Part shown: positions 54,112 to 61,282 of the stretch, piece after piece | Layout: the number at the start of each line of letters is the position of its first letter | Numbering within the stretch: position 1 is the stretch's first letter | DNA from: Clostridiaceae bacterium AF10-41 | GTDB taxonomy: Bacteria; Bacillota; Clostridia; Clostridiales; Clostridiaceae | Assembly (NCBI GenBank): GCA_027686065.1 | Contig: JAQCTH010000001.1 | Location: 85,236-149,235 of the forward strand | Length of the DNA: 64,000 bases | Reading direction: 5' to 3' | Notes under the pieces: model-generated | The model's input: the letters and a program-made list of their open reading frames with translations, nothing else | Database searches by the model: none | What the model was told of the DNA's origin: nothing | Made by a program: the position numbers and the translations under genes

Positions 54112-54555
54112 ATGCTTAACTCAACTGTATTAACAGAAGAAGATATTATTGAAGTAGTAAATCTAAAAGGAAGGGAAAAGGGGATAGAGGTAACCCATAT
54201 AGAAATAACTAATGGAATAAGATTTTTAGGCAAAGTAAAATCAAAGCTAAATAGTAATTTTAAAGGAATATTGTATATAAAAAAATTTTTTAATAATAAA
54301 ATAGTTTTAGAAATAGAAGATTTTAATATAACTAGTTTTGGTATACTTAAAGGGTCTAGTAATATTGTTTTAAAAGCTATAGTGAAAATGATAGGGGAAG
54401 ATTATATAACTATAAGAGGAAATTATATAACTATAGATTTAGAAAAAATAAATGATGATAGTATTTTTTATAATATACCAATAAATGATGTATTTATTAA
54501 AGATAAATCTTTATATATAATAGGGACAAACTTGAGTATGTATTTGCATGCATAA
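54112..54555 (+). CDS. Protein of unknown function, paralogous to the N-terminal domain of the next gene product
   Basis: Not recognised. 147 residues, no signal peptide, no Cys, predicted mostly beta with long alternating strands (GIRFLGKVKSKLNSNFKGILYIKK, NYITIDLEKI). It aligns along its whole length with residues 1-150 of the following protein: LTEEDIIEVV with LTGEDLLSII, ITIDLEKI with VVINLKSI, and IPINDVFIKDKSLYI with VDLDVSDIHITQNIL. The beta-rich pattern recalls lipid-binding BPI/AsmA-like folds, but that is a guess. AAGGAGAG precedes ATG; the next gene starts 25 bases after the stop. Confidence 0.65.
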   Translation: MLNSTVLTEEDIIEVVNLKGREKGIEVTHIEITNGIRFLGKVKSKLNSNFKGILYIKKFFNNKIVLEIEDFNITSFGILKGSSNIVLKAIVKMIGEDYITIRGNYITIDLEKINDDSIFYNIPINDVFIKDKSLYIIGTNLSMYLHA

Positions 54556-54580
54556 ATAACTTGGATAATAGGAGGTAATT

Positions 54581-55537
54581 ATGAATATATCAGGGGTTAA
54601 GGTTTCATTAACTGGAGAAGACTTATTAAGTATAATAAATGATTTTGTAAAGGTAGATGGATTAAAATTATCTAAAATTGATATTGGTGAAGAAATAAAA
54701 TTGCAAGGAAGCTATGTAAAGGGGTTTAAAATAGATTTTATTGCAGGTGTGAAACTTAAGAGAGTAGAGAACGGTATCATACATGGCGAAGTTGCATCAT
54801 TTAAAATAGCAAAAATAAAGGTATTTTCTTTACTAAGAAAAATGGCATTGAAATACGCCTTAAAAGCAATAGAGGAAAAGGGTATAAAATATCAAGATGG
54901 TAAAGTCGTTATAAACCTAAAAAGCATATTGTTGGATGTTCCTTATGTTGATTTAGATGTTTCAGATATACATATTACACAAAATATATTAAATGTAGAT
55001 TTATCTAGGATAAATATATCTTTAGATGGAGCGCTAAAAAAGGAAAAAGAAGAAGTTGAGGAAGCAGAAGAAATAATTGAAGATATAGATCAAAACATAG
55101 TGAAAGTAAAAGATTATTATAGTAATGGAAGAGGCTATTTAGAAAACAAATTGCCTCAAAAGGTAAAGACCTATAGTGATTATCTATTTATAATACCAGA
55201 TATGACTGCTTTACTATATAGACTTTTAAAAGATAAAAGAGTTCCGGTAAGAACAAAGCTAGTAATTTCTGGGGCAATTGCATATATAGCTTTTCCAACA
55301 GATATAATCCCAGATAATATACCTTTTATAGGAAAAATTGATGAAATTGCAGTAGCATTTTTCGCTTTAGAGAGAATTATAGCAGATGTTCCGATAAAAG
55401 TAGTTTTAGAAAATTGGGAAGGAAAGAATAATATAGTTATAATTACAAGAAATTTAATAGAGTATGTTGTTAACTTTACGGGGGCAAGAAATGTTGAAAA
55501 AATATATAATTTTTTAGATGAAATAATATCATTATAA
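54581..55537 (+). CDS. Two-domain protein: unknown N-terminal domain plus DUF1232 (YkvA-like)
   Basis: Protein of 318 residues. Residues 1-150 are paralogous to the previous gene product. An acidic linker (about 152-170, EKEEVEEAEEI) and a ~30-residue helical stretch lead to a DUF1232 domain (about 200-265) with DKRVPVRTKLVISGAIAYIAFPTDIIPD, whose hydrophobic pair of helices probably sits in the membrane. No signal peptide. DUF1232 proteins have no settled function. The gene pair looks like a duplication followed by fusion or loss of the DUF1232 part. IAGGAGG-type site (ATAGGAGGTAATT) sets the start. Confidence 0.75.
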   Translation: MNISGVKVSLTGEDLLSIINDFVKVDGLKLSKIDIGEEIKLQGSYVKGFKIDFIAGVKLKRVENGIIHGEVASFKIAKIKVFSLLRKMALKYALKAIEEKGIKYQDGKVVINLKSILLDVPYVDLDVSDIHITQNILNVDLSRINISLDGALKKEKEEVEEAEEIIEDIDQNIVKVKDYYSNGRGYLENKLPQKVKTYSDYLFIIPDMTALLYRLLKDKRVPVRTKLVISGAIAYIAFPTDIIPDNIPFIGKIDEIAVAFFALERIIADVPIKVVLENWEGKNNIVIITRNLIEYVVNFTGARNVEKIYNFLDEIISL

Positions 55538-55663
55538 ATGAAATACTTAATAACGGGTAATTGAGGATTAAGGAATATTTTCCATGAATTTCATAGACTA
55601 AAGATGACAATATTACTAATAATAAATATATAAAATCAAATAATATTTATAGAGGTGATATTT

Positions 55664-55837
55664 ATGTCAAAAATTATGAGGAACATGGCAGCTGGAGCTA
55701 TGATAGGAATGGCAGTAAGCGCAATGGTTTTACCACAACTAGATAGGAAGGCACAAAGAGGCTTAAGAAGAGCTAGTAAAAGAGCTATGAATATGGCCGG
55801 AGATGCATATGATTCAATAATGGATCATATGAAATAA
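55664..55837 (+). CDS. Small membrane-associated protein (57 residues), unknown function
   Basis: Not recognised. ATG 55664 follows GAGGTG; an in-frame GTG at 55655 overlaps that site. One short hydrophobic segment (NMAAGAMIGMAVSAMVLP, about 7-24) is followed by a basic amphipathic helix (KAQRGLRRASKRAMNMAG). It resembles small YtxH-like or spore-type membrane proteins only in layout. Ends at a strong terminator, single-gene unit. Confidence 0.6.
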   Translation: MSKIMRNMAAGAMIGMAVSAMVLPQLDRKAQRGLRRASKRAMNMAGDAYDSIMDHMK

Positions 55838-55863
55838 AAGAGTAGATTATCTACTCTTTTTTT
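55836..55863 (+). terminator. Rho-independent terminator of the small membrane-protein gene
   Basis: AAAAGAGTAGAT (55836-55847) pairs with ATCTACTCTTTT (55849-55860), continuing into TTT. Confidence 0.88.
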
Positions 55864-55948
55864 GAGTTAAAATTTAAAATAAAATTATAAATTTAATAAG
55901 CCCAATGGCAATATTTTAGGTTTTTTGTAGTGTTTTCGATATAATTAA

Positions 55949-56105
55949 TGATATAATGAATAAAAATGAAAAAATATACTAATTTTGATTATAAAATTTA
56001 TAATTTGACGAAAAAAATCTAATTTATAGACTAGATTTATAATAATTACTATTTAAATTTGTTAAATTATGATATAATTGAATAAAAATGAAAAATTATT
56101 AATTT
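55949..56105 (+). promoter_or_regulatory. Duplicated extended -10 promoters before the HTH-TPR pair
   Basis: TGATATAAT occurs at 55949-55957 and 56070-56078, each followed by a near-identical ~35-base stretch (TGAATAAAAATGAAAAA...TTAATTT). The two copies are 121 bases apart, a direct repeat of a promoter region. Neither has a clear -35. Confidence 0.5.
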
Positions 56106-56130
56106 ATAGTAATGAAAAGGAAGAGTATTG

Positions 56131-57432
56131 ATGGAAATTCTTGCATTAGGGGAAAAGATAAAGAGAAGAAGAAAAGAATTAGATATGACTCTTAAAGATT
56201 TAGCTGGAGACAGGATTACTCCTGGCCAAATTAGTTTGGTAGAATCAGGTAGGTCAAATCCTTCTATGGATCTATTGGAATACTTAGCAGGTGCTTTACA
56301 AACTTCGGTTGAATATTTAATGGAATCTGAAGAAACACAAGCTGAAAAGATTAGTATTTACTATGAACAAATTGCCGAGTCATATATTTTATCAGGTGAC
56401 TATATGACCGGAGAGAAATATATAGAGAATGCCTTATATTATGTTGAAAAGTATAATTTAGAATATAGAAAAGCAAAGATACTATATCTAAGAGCTGAAA
56501 TATATATGGCAAAAGATGAATTAACTTTAGCACAACAATTTTTCTTATCATCAAATGTAATATTTATAAAGAATAATAATTATGAAGAGATTATAAATAC
56601 CTTTCTTAATTTAGGGAAAATAACATTAAAATTAAAGGCTTATCATTCCTCAAGTAGTTATTTGAGACAAGCAGAAAAGGTATACTTAGATAATAATATT
56701 GGTGAAGATGCATTACTTGGTGAAATATATTATTATATGGCTCAATCTTATTTTAAAATAGAAAATATAAGTAAAGCTATAGACTATTCATTTTTAGCTA
56801 AAAGCAAATTTGAACAAGTTCATAATAGAGAAGAATATGCTAAAACCTTACTATTAATTTCTGAAGAGTATAATAAAAAAGGTGATTTAACTAATGCTAT
56901 TAAATATTCTCAAAAGACATTGGAAGTATATAAGGAATTAGAAGAATTAAATAATGTATCAGAAATTGAAAATAATTTAGGTAAATTATTTTATGAGTTT
57001 GAAAATATAGAAGAGTCCTTTAAACATTATGAAATTTCTAAGGAAATAAGAATAAGAAGAAAGGATAATAAAATAACTGAGACATTAATAAATATATGTG
57101 AAAATTATATAAAATTAAAAAATATTACAAAGTGTGAAGAAATATTAGAAGAAATAACTTTATATATAGAAGAAAATGATATAGAGAAGCTAATAGAGTT
57201 AAAAATTTTATGGTTTAGAATTTATACTATAAAGGAGATGCAAAGGGAAGCAGAGTACACTCTACTTGATAGTTATAATTTAGCGAAGACAAATAGATTA
57301 CAAAAACAAGCAGCCCAGCTAGCAATTATGATAGGCAAATTCTATATAGATAATAAAAAGGATTTTGAAGCAGCTAAATATTTAGATGAAGGAGTTAATA
57401 TTTTTAAGGAAATAGGAATACTTAAAAATTAA
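56131..57432 (+). CDS. HTH-TPR transcriptional regulator (RRNPP-like), first copy
   Basis: Protein of 433 residues. An Xre HTH (about 6-65, GEKIKRRRKELDMTLKDLAGDRITPGQISLVESG) is followed by seven or more TPR-like helical hairpins to the C-terminus (for example EEYAKTLLLISEEYNKKGDLTNAIKYSQ). This is the layout of peptide-responsive RRNPP regulators (PlcR, NprR) and of Clostridium TPR regulators controlling solvents, toxins or sporulation. ATG 56131 is chosen over TTG 56128 from AGGAAGAG spacing. Transcribed with the paralogue 18 bases downstream. No signal-peptide-bearing peptide gene was found next to it. Confidence 0.85.
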   Translation: MEILALGEKIKRRRKELDMTLKDLAGDRITPGQISLVESGRSNPSMDLLEYLAGALQTSVEYLMESEETQAEKISIYYEQIAESYILSGDYMTGEKYIENALYYVEKYNLEYRKAKILYLRAEIYMAKDELTLAQQFFLSSNVIFIKNNNYEEIINTFLNLGKITLKLKAYHSSSSYLRQAEKVYLDNNIGEDALLGEIYYYMAQSYFKIENISKAIDYSFLAKSKFEQVHNREEYAKTLLLISEEYNKKGDLTNAIKYSQKTLEVYKELEELNNVSEIENNLGKLFYEFENIEESFKHYEISKEIRIRRKDNKITETLINICENYIKLKNITKCEEILEEITLYIEENDIEKLIELKILWFRIYTIKEMQREAEYTLLDSYNLAKTNRLQKQAAQLAIMIGKFYIDNKKDFEAAKYLDEGVNIFKEIGILKN

Positions 57433-57450
57433 TTCAAGCGGGGGTTTGAA

Positions 57451-58710
57451 ATGGAAATATTATCAACTGGAGAAAAGATAAAAAGAGCTAGAGTATATAA
57501 AGGGATAACTTTAAAAGAATTATGTGGAGATAAAGTATCTATATCAAAAATGAGCTGCATTGAAAATAGTAAAATAAAAGCTGATAAAGAAATCCTAGAA
57601 TATATATCGGAAAAATTAGGGATTGATTATAGCTATTTAGTAAGAGATGTAAAAGAGCAAATAGTTAGTAATCTTGAATTAATAAAAGAAGACTCTATAC
57701 CAGAAGATGAAATAGACAATGTGATAAATCATAATCTAAATTATGCGATAAAATATTCCTATAATGATTTAGCGTTTCAACTTATACACATATTATTTAA
57801 ATTTTATGTAGAGAAAAATAAGGTTGAAAATATACAATTAATAATATCTCAATATTATGATTTATATCAAAAAAACAATACTCGCGAGAATACAATAACT
57901 TACTATATAGACATGGCTACGTTTTTTTATAGTATTGAAGAGTATAATGAGGCAATAAATTATTATAGTAGAACGCGAGAATTGATAAAAGAAGATAAAA
58001 AATTTGATGAAGTAAAATATTCATATATTTGTTATAAAGAAGGAAAAACCTATGAAAAATTAGGTTTAATAGAAAGTACATATTATTCATTAGGAGAATC
58101 GGTAAAATATATAGATTATATTAATGATAGTAAAGATAAAGGATATGTATATCATTGTTTTGCAACTGCTTGTATAAAATTAAAGAAAAAAGAAGCAGAC
58201 AAGTATATAAAATTAGCCTATGAACATCAAAAAGAAGATCCTATGGTTTTGGCATTGGCAAAGGGTAAAAATGGTGAAAGTTATTTCTATGTAGGAAATA
58301 ATGATAAAGCCATTAAAGAAATAAAAGAAGGAATAGAGTTATTTCCAATAGAAAACAAGAAAAACTATGTGAAATTTTTAAATAAATGTATAAGAACTCT
58401 TTATAGTAATCATCAGTATGATAATGCTTATGAAATTACGGATGATGCTTTAAACATTGCAATTGATACTAATGATATAGTTCTAATAGAAGAAGCATAT
58501 TATTTAAAAGGAATGATTTTGCAAAAGAAGGGAGCATACCTTCAGGCTGAAATGTACATGAATTTATCTCTTGATTCTCTTCTTAAATTTGCTAATAAAG
58601 AAAAAAGATATGAAAGATATTTAGATATGGCTGAAATGTATCATAAACTGGGAGAAGTAAAAGATTCATTAAAATATTTTACTTTAGCAATGAAATTAAA
58701 TAAGAATTAA
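57451..58710 (+). CDS. HTH-TPR transcriptional regulator (RRNPP-like), second copy
   Basis: Protein of 419 residues, paralogous to the preceding gene product: MEILSTGEKIKRARVYKGITLKELCGDKVSISKMSCIENS aligns with its HTH, though helix 3 is less canonical and DNA binding may be altered. TPR-like repeats fill residues ~100-415 (YIDMATFFYSIEEYNEAINYYSRT, YLDMAEMYHKLGEVKDSLKYF). AGCGGGGGTTTGAA precedes ATG. The two genes form one operon ended by a strong terminator, suggesting a heteromer or two outputs from one signal. Confidence 0.82.
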   Translation: MEILSTGEKIKRARVYKGITLKELCGDKVSISKMSCIENSKIKADKEILEYISEKLGIDYSYLVRDVKEQIVSNLELIKEDSIPEDEIDNVINHNLNYAIKYSYNDLAFQLIHILFKFYVEKNKVENIQLIISQYYDLYQKNNTRENTITYYIDMATFFYSIEEYNEAINYYSRTRELIKEDKKFDEVKYSYICYKEGKTYEKLGLIESTYYSLGESVKYIDYINDSKDKGYVYHCFATACIKLKKKEADKYIKLAYEHQKEDPMVLALAKGKNGESYFYVGNNDKAIKEIKEGIELFPIENKKNYVKFLNKCIRTLYSNHQYDNAYEITDDALNIAIDTNDIVLIEEAYYLKGMILQKKGAYLQAEMYMNLSLDSLLKFANKEKRYERYLDMAEMYHKLGEVKDSLKYFTLAMKLNKN

Positions 58711-58721
58711 TAAAAGGTAGT

Positions 58722-58749
58722 TTTTAAACTACCTTTTTTCTAAATATAT
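58722..58749 (+). terminator. Rho-independent terminator of the HTH-TPR operon
   Basis: AAAAGGTAGTTT (58722-58733) pairs with AAACTACCTTTT (58736-58747), then TT. The rest of the spacer to 58975 is AT-rich with no gene. Confidence 0.88.
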
Positions 58750-58975
58750 CTTTTATATGGATGTAAAATTGCTTTTAATATACTAATTAATGAATATTTA
58801 GATGTTATGCCAGGCATAAAAAACAAGCCTCTCATTGAAAAAATCAATCCTTTCTAAACTCTTAAAGTTTATCTTCATATTTAAATTATAGATAATATGA
58901 GTGATAAAAGCATTGACTTAAGTAATGAGATTTAAGTACATTTAAGTTATTAAAAGTAAAAATGTATAAATAAAA

Positions 58976-59015
58976 AAAGTACAAAGAAACCATAATTTTG
59001 GTTTCTTTGTACTTT
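58976..59015 (-). terminator. Rho-independent terminator of the AraC gene (minus strand)
   Basis: A perfect 17-base stem (58976-58992 with 58999-59015). On the minus strand it starts at the stop codon and is followed by a run of seven T. Confidence 0.88.
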
Positions 59016-61080
59016 ATTTAGTACTTTTTATTAAAATTAGTTTAGCAGCATAACCTCTAAGCTCAGTAATTATATTTAATATTGTATTTTTTTTCGAATA
59101 TTTAAAATCTATTTTAGGGAAAGAGGCTTTATGAAGTATTTCTTTTTCTTCTTTATTAAGTCTATCAGGAGAACCCATAGATAGCCAATAATTATAAGAT
59201 GATCCTACTCTCTCACTTATTTCATAAGTTATTATTCTTGAAGATTTTTTTATATTTTCAATATTTAATGAAATTTTTCGCTTATAAATTTTCCTTTTTC
59301 CTCTCTTATTTAGGATATCTTCATAATTTTGCATTTCGTTAAGTTCATCTGTATAAGAGTAAAGTAGGATACAATATTCATCATCTTTTTTTGTTACTAT
59401 ATATCCATTTTCCATTGCCACTATTTCATTTCCAAGTTTACTAAGAAGAAAATATGCATAATATGATGGTTTTCTTATTCCCATATCATTAACAATACCA
59501 GGAGCACCTATAAATACCTCATTTGTTAAACTTATTTCTTTTTCAAGAACATCAAAGGCTTTTAAAAAGTTTAAAGAATTATTATTAAATATAGTATTAT
59601 GAATTATATATGGGAGCATATAAGCAGTATCATAAATTTTATTTAAACTTTTATCACATATAAATATATCTTCAATTACTTCTAAATTATGATCTTCACT
59701 AAGGAAGTGATGCAATGAATCTTTTATATCTGTTAATATAGCAGGTGTAAATTGAAATTTAAATTTAGAAATATCTATATAATCTATTTCAGAGAAGTAT
59801 TCAAAGAAACTATTTAAAACTTGCCTATATTTTTCAAATGTGAAATTAGGGTTATCTATTAATATAATAGGTTTTAAATCTATATAATCTAAAAATTCTA
59901 TAACGCTTTTCGCCTTATTCCAATTATAAAAATCAGCTTTTGGGAAAACTCCCATATCGCTATTAAACATATTTTCAAGCCTTGCATATTTAAAGTGAAG
60001 CTCATCTTGAATTTCTTCTAAAATATCTTTATTATCTTCTAAAAGCAAATCAAAGGCATCATCAAGATTAATTATGTTACTATAATCTTTTTCAAAAATA
60101 CTTAATGTTGAATCCATATCTATATGAATTTTCCATAATTTATTTTCATAGTTGAATCTTTCATAATCCTCAAGTTCATAAGAAAGATATTCAAGTGCAT
60201 CTTCTAATTTTAAAATTTCAATAGATTTAATATTTTCAAGTTCTTTATCTGTTAGTTTATTTTTCTTTCTAAATTGCAGAGGAGTACATCCATAGTAATT
60301 TTTAAAGTTTTTATTTAAATATCGAACATGAGAAAAACCAACTTCATCAGATATATCAGAAATACTTAAATCACTATCTAATAGTAGCTTAACAGATTCT
60401 TCAACTCTAGTTAAATTCACCAAATCAGTAAAACTATATCCAGTTGCATATTTAATTTCATGAGATAAATAGTGAGGACTTAAAAATTCTTTTTTTGCAA
60501 TTTCTTGTAATGTTATATTGCTATCATAATTATTAAATATATATTTAGAAATTCTATGATATCTAGCAAGTTGTTCAGTTTTTTCCTTTAATTCTTCTTT
60601 TTCATAAGTTAGATAATGAAAGTTATTTATAAGATGATAAAGTAAGTCTACTAAAATTGATTCAATTTCTTTATCGAAATCATCAATTTTTTGAACACAT
60701 TCACATAATAGTTTAGCTAAAAATGTTCTAAGCAGGTCATATTCTTCGCCCTCTTGTGCACCATCATCAGTTGAATTTGTGTAAAAGAAAATATTATTTA
60801 TATCCTTATAATATTTTTCGAAGAAATAAGGATCTATATGGAATATTAAAACTTTATTCTCTTTTTCGCTATATATCCTATGAGCTTCGTCAACATTTAT
60901 AATTTCTAACTCTTTTTCTAATAATTCAAAAGAGTCTGTATCTATATTAATATTTATACTTCCCCTTAAGACATATAATATTTCTATTGAATTATGCCAA
61001 TGTATAGGATATTCTTTTATATTTGCATATGATATTTTAATAGGAGAATCCTCTGGATAGGTTACATACTCTCTTCTCAT
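59014..61080 (-). CDS. AraC-family regulator with GH39-like C-terminal domain
   Basis: Regulator of 688 residues. An N-terminal cupin (about 15-100, PIHWHNSIEILYVLRGS) is followed by a double-HTH AraC domain (about 185-285, ITLQEIAKKEFLSPHYLSHEIK and DISDEVGFSHVRYLNKNFKNYYGCTPLQFRK). The remaining ~400 residues resemble a GH39 barrel: FKYARLENMF, and GIRKPSYYAYFLLSKLG near the end. No NEP-type catalytic motif is visible, so that part is probably a non-catalytic sugar sensor. AAGGTGGTG precedes the start on the minus strand. It is divergent from clpB; its target genes are not evident here. Confidence 0.85.
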   Translation of the reverse strand: MRREYVTYPEDSPIKISYANIKEYPIHWHNSIEILYVLRGSININIDTDSFELLEKELEIINVDEAHRIYSEKENKVLIFHIDPYFFEKYYKDINNIFFYTNSTDDGAQEGEEYDLLRTFLAKLLCECVQKIDDFDKEIESILVDLLYHLINNFHYLTYEKEELKEKTEQLARYHRISKYIFNNYDSNITLQEIAKKEFLSPHYLSHEIKYATGYSFTDLVNLTRVEESVKLLLDSDLSISDISDEVGFSHVRYLNKNFKNYYGCTPLQFRKKNKLTDKELENIKSIEILKLEDALEYLSYELEDYERFNYENKLWKIHIDMDSTLSIFEKDYSNIINLDDAFDLLLEDNKDILEEIQDELHFKYARLENMFNSDMGVFPKADFYNWNKAKSVIEFLDYIDLKPIILIDNPNFTFEKYRQVLNSFFEYFSEIDYIDISKFKFQFTPAILTDIKDSLHHFLSEDHNLEVIEDIFICDKSLNKIYDTAYMLPYIIHNTIFNNNSLNFLKAFDVLEKEISLTNEVFIGAPGIVNDMGIRKPSYYAYFLLSKLGNEIVAMENGYIVTKKDDEYCILLYSYTDELNEMQNYEDILNKRGKRKIYKRKISLNIENIKKSSRIITYEISERVGSSYNYWLSMGSPDRLNKEEKEILHKASFPKIDFKYSKKNTILNIITELRGYAAKLILIKSTK

Positions 61081-61098
61081 AAAATCACCACCTTATAT

Positions 61099-61160
61099 TA
61101 ATTCATAATTAACAGTTACGATTAACAATTTTTGTTGATTTTCAATTGTCAATTTTATTA
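61099..61160. repeat. Degenerate 'aattaaca/caattgtcaatt' intergenic repeat
   Basis: TAATTCATAATTAACAGTTA and TTCAATTGTCAATTTTATTA resemble the repeats near 39682 and 43177. Non-coding. Confidence 0.35.
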
Positions 61161-61196
61161 TATTATATACTATAATAAAAAAAATACAAAACAAAC

Positions 61197-61226
61197 TTTG
61201 ACTTTCTTTGACTTTTGTATTATTAT
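61197..61226 (+). promoter_or_regulatory. CtsR operator overlapping the clpB promoter
   Basis: TTTGACTTTCTTTGACT (61197-61213) is the complement of the CtsR heptad direct repeat RGTCAAA-NAN-RGTCAAA. The promoter is TTGACT (61198-61203), 17 bases, TATTAT (61221-61226), so CtsR would cover the -35. No HrcA/CIRCE element is seen. Confidence 0.8.
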
Positions 61227-61282
61227 AAAAATAAAGAATACAATAAATATATTAAAGTATTGATTGTAAGGAGGCGTGAAGT

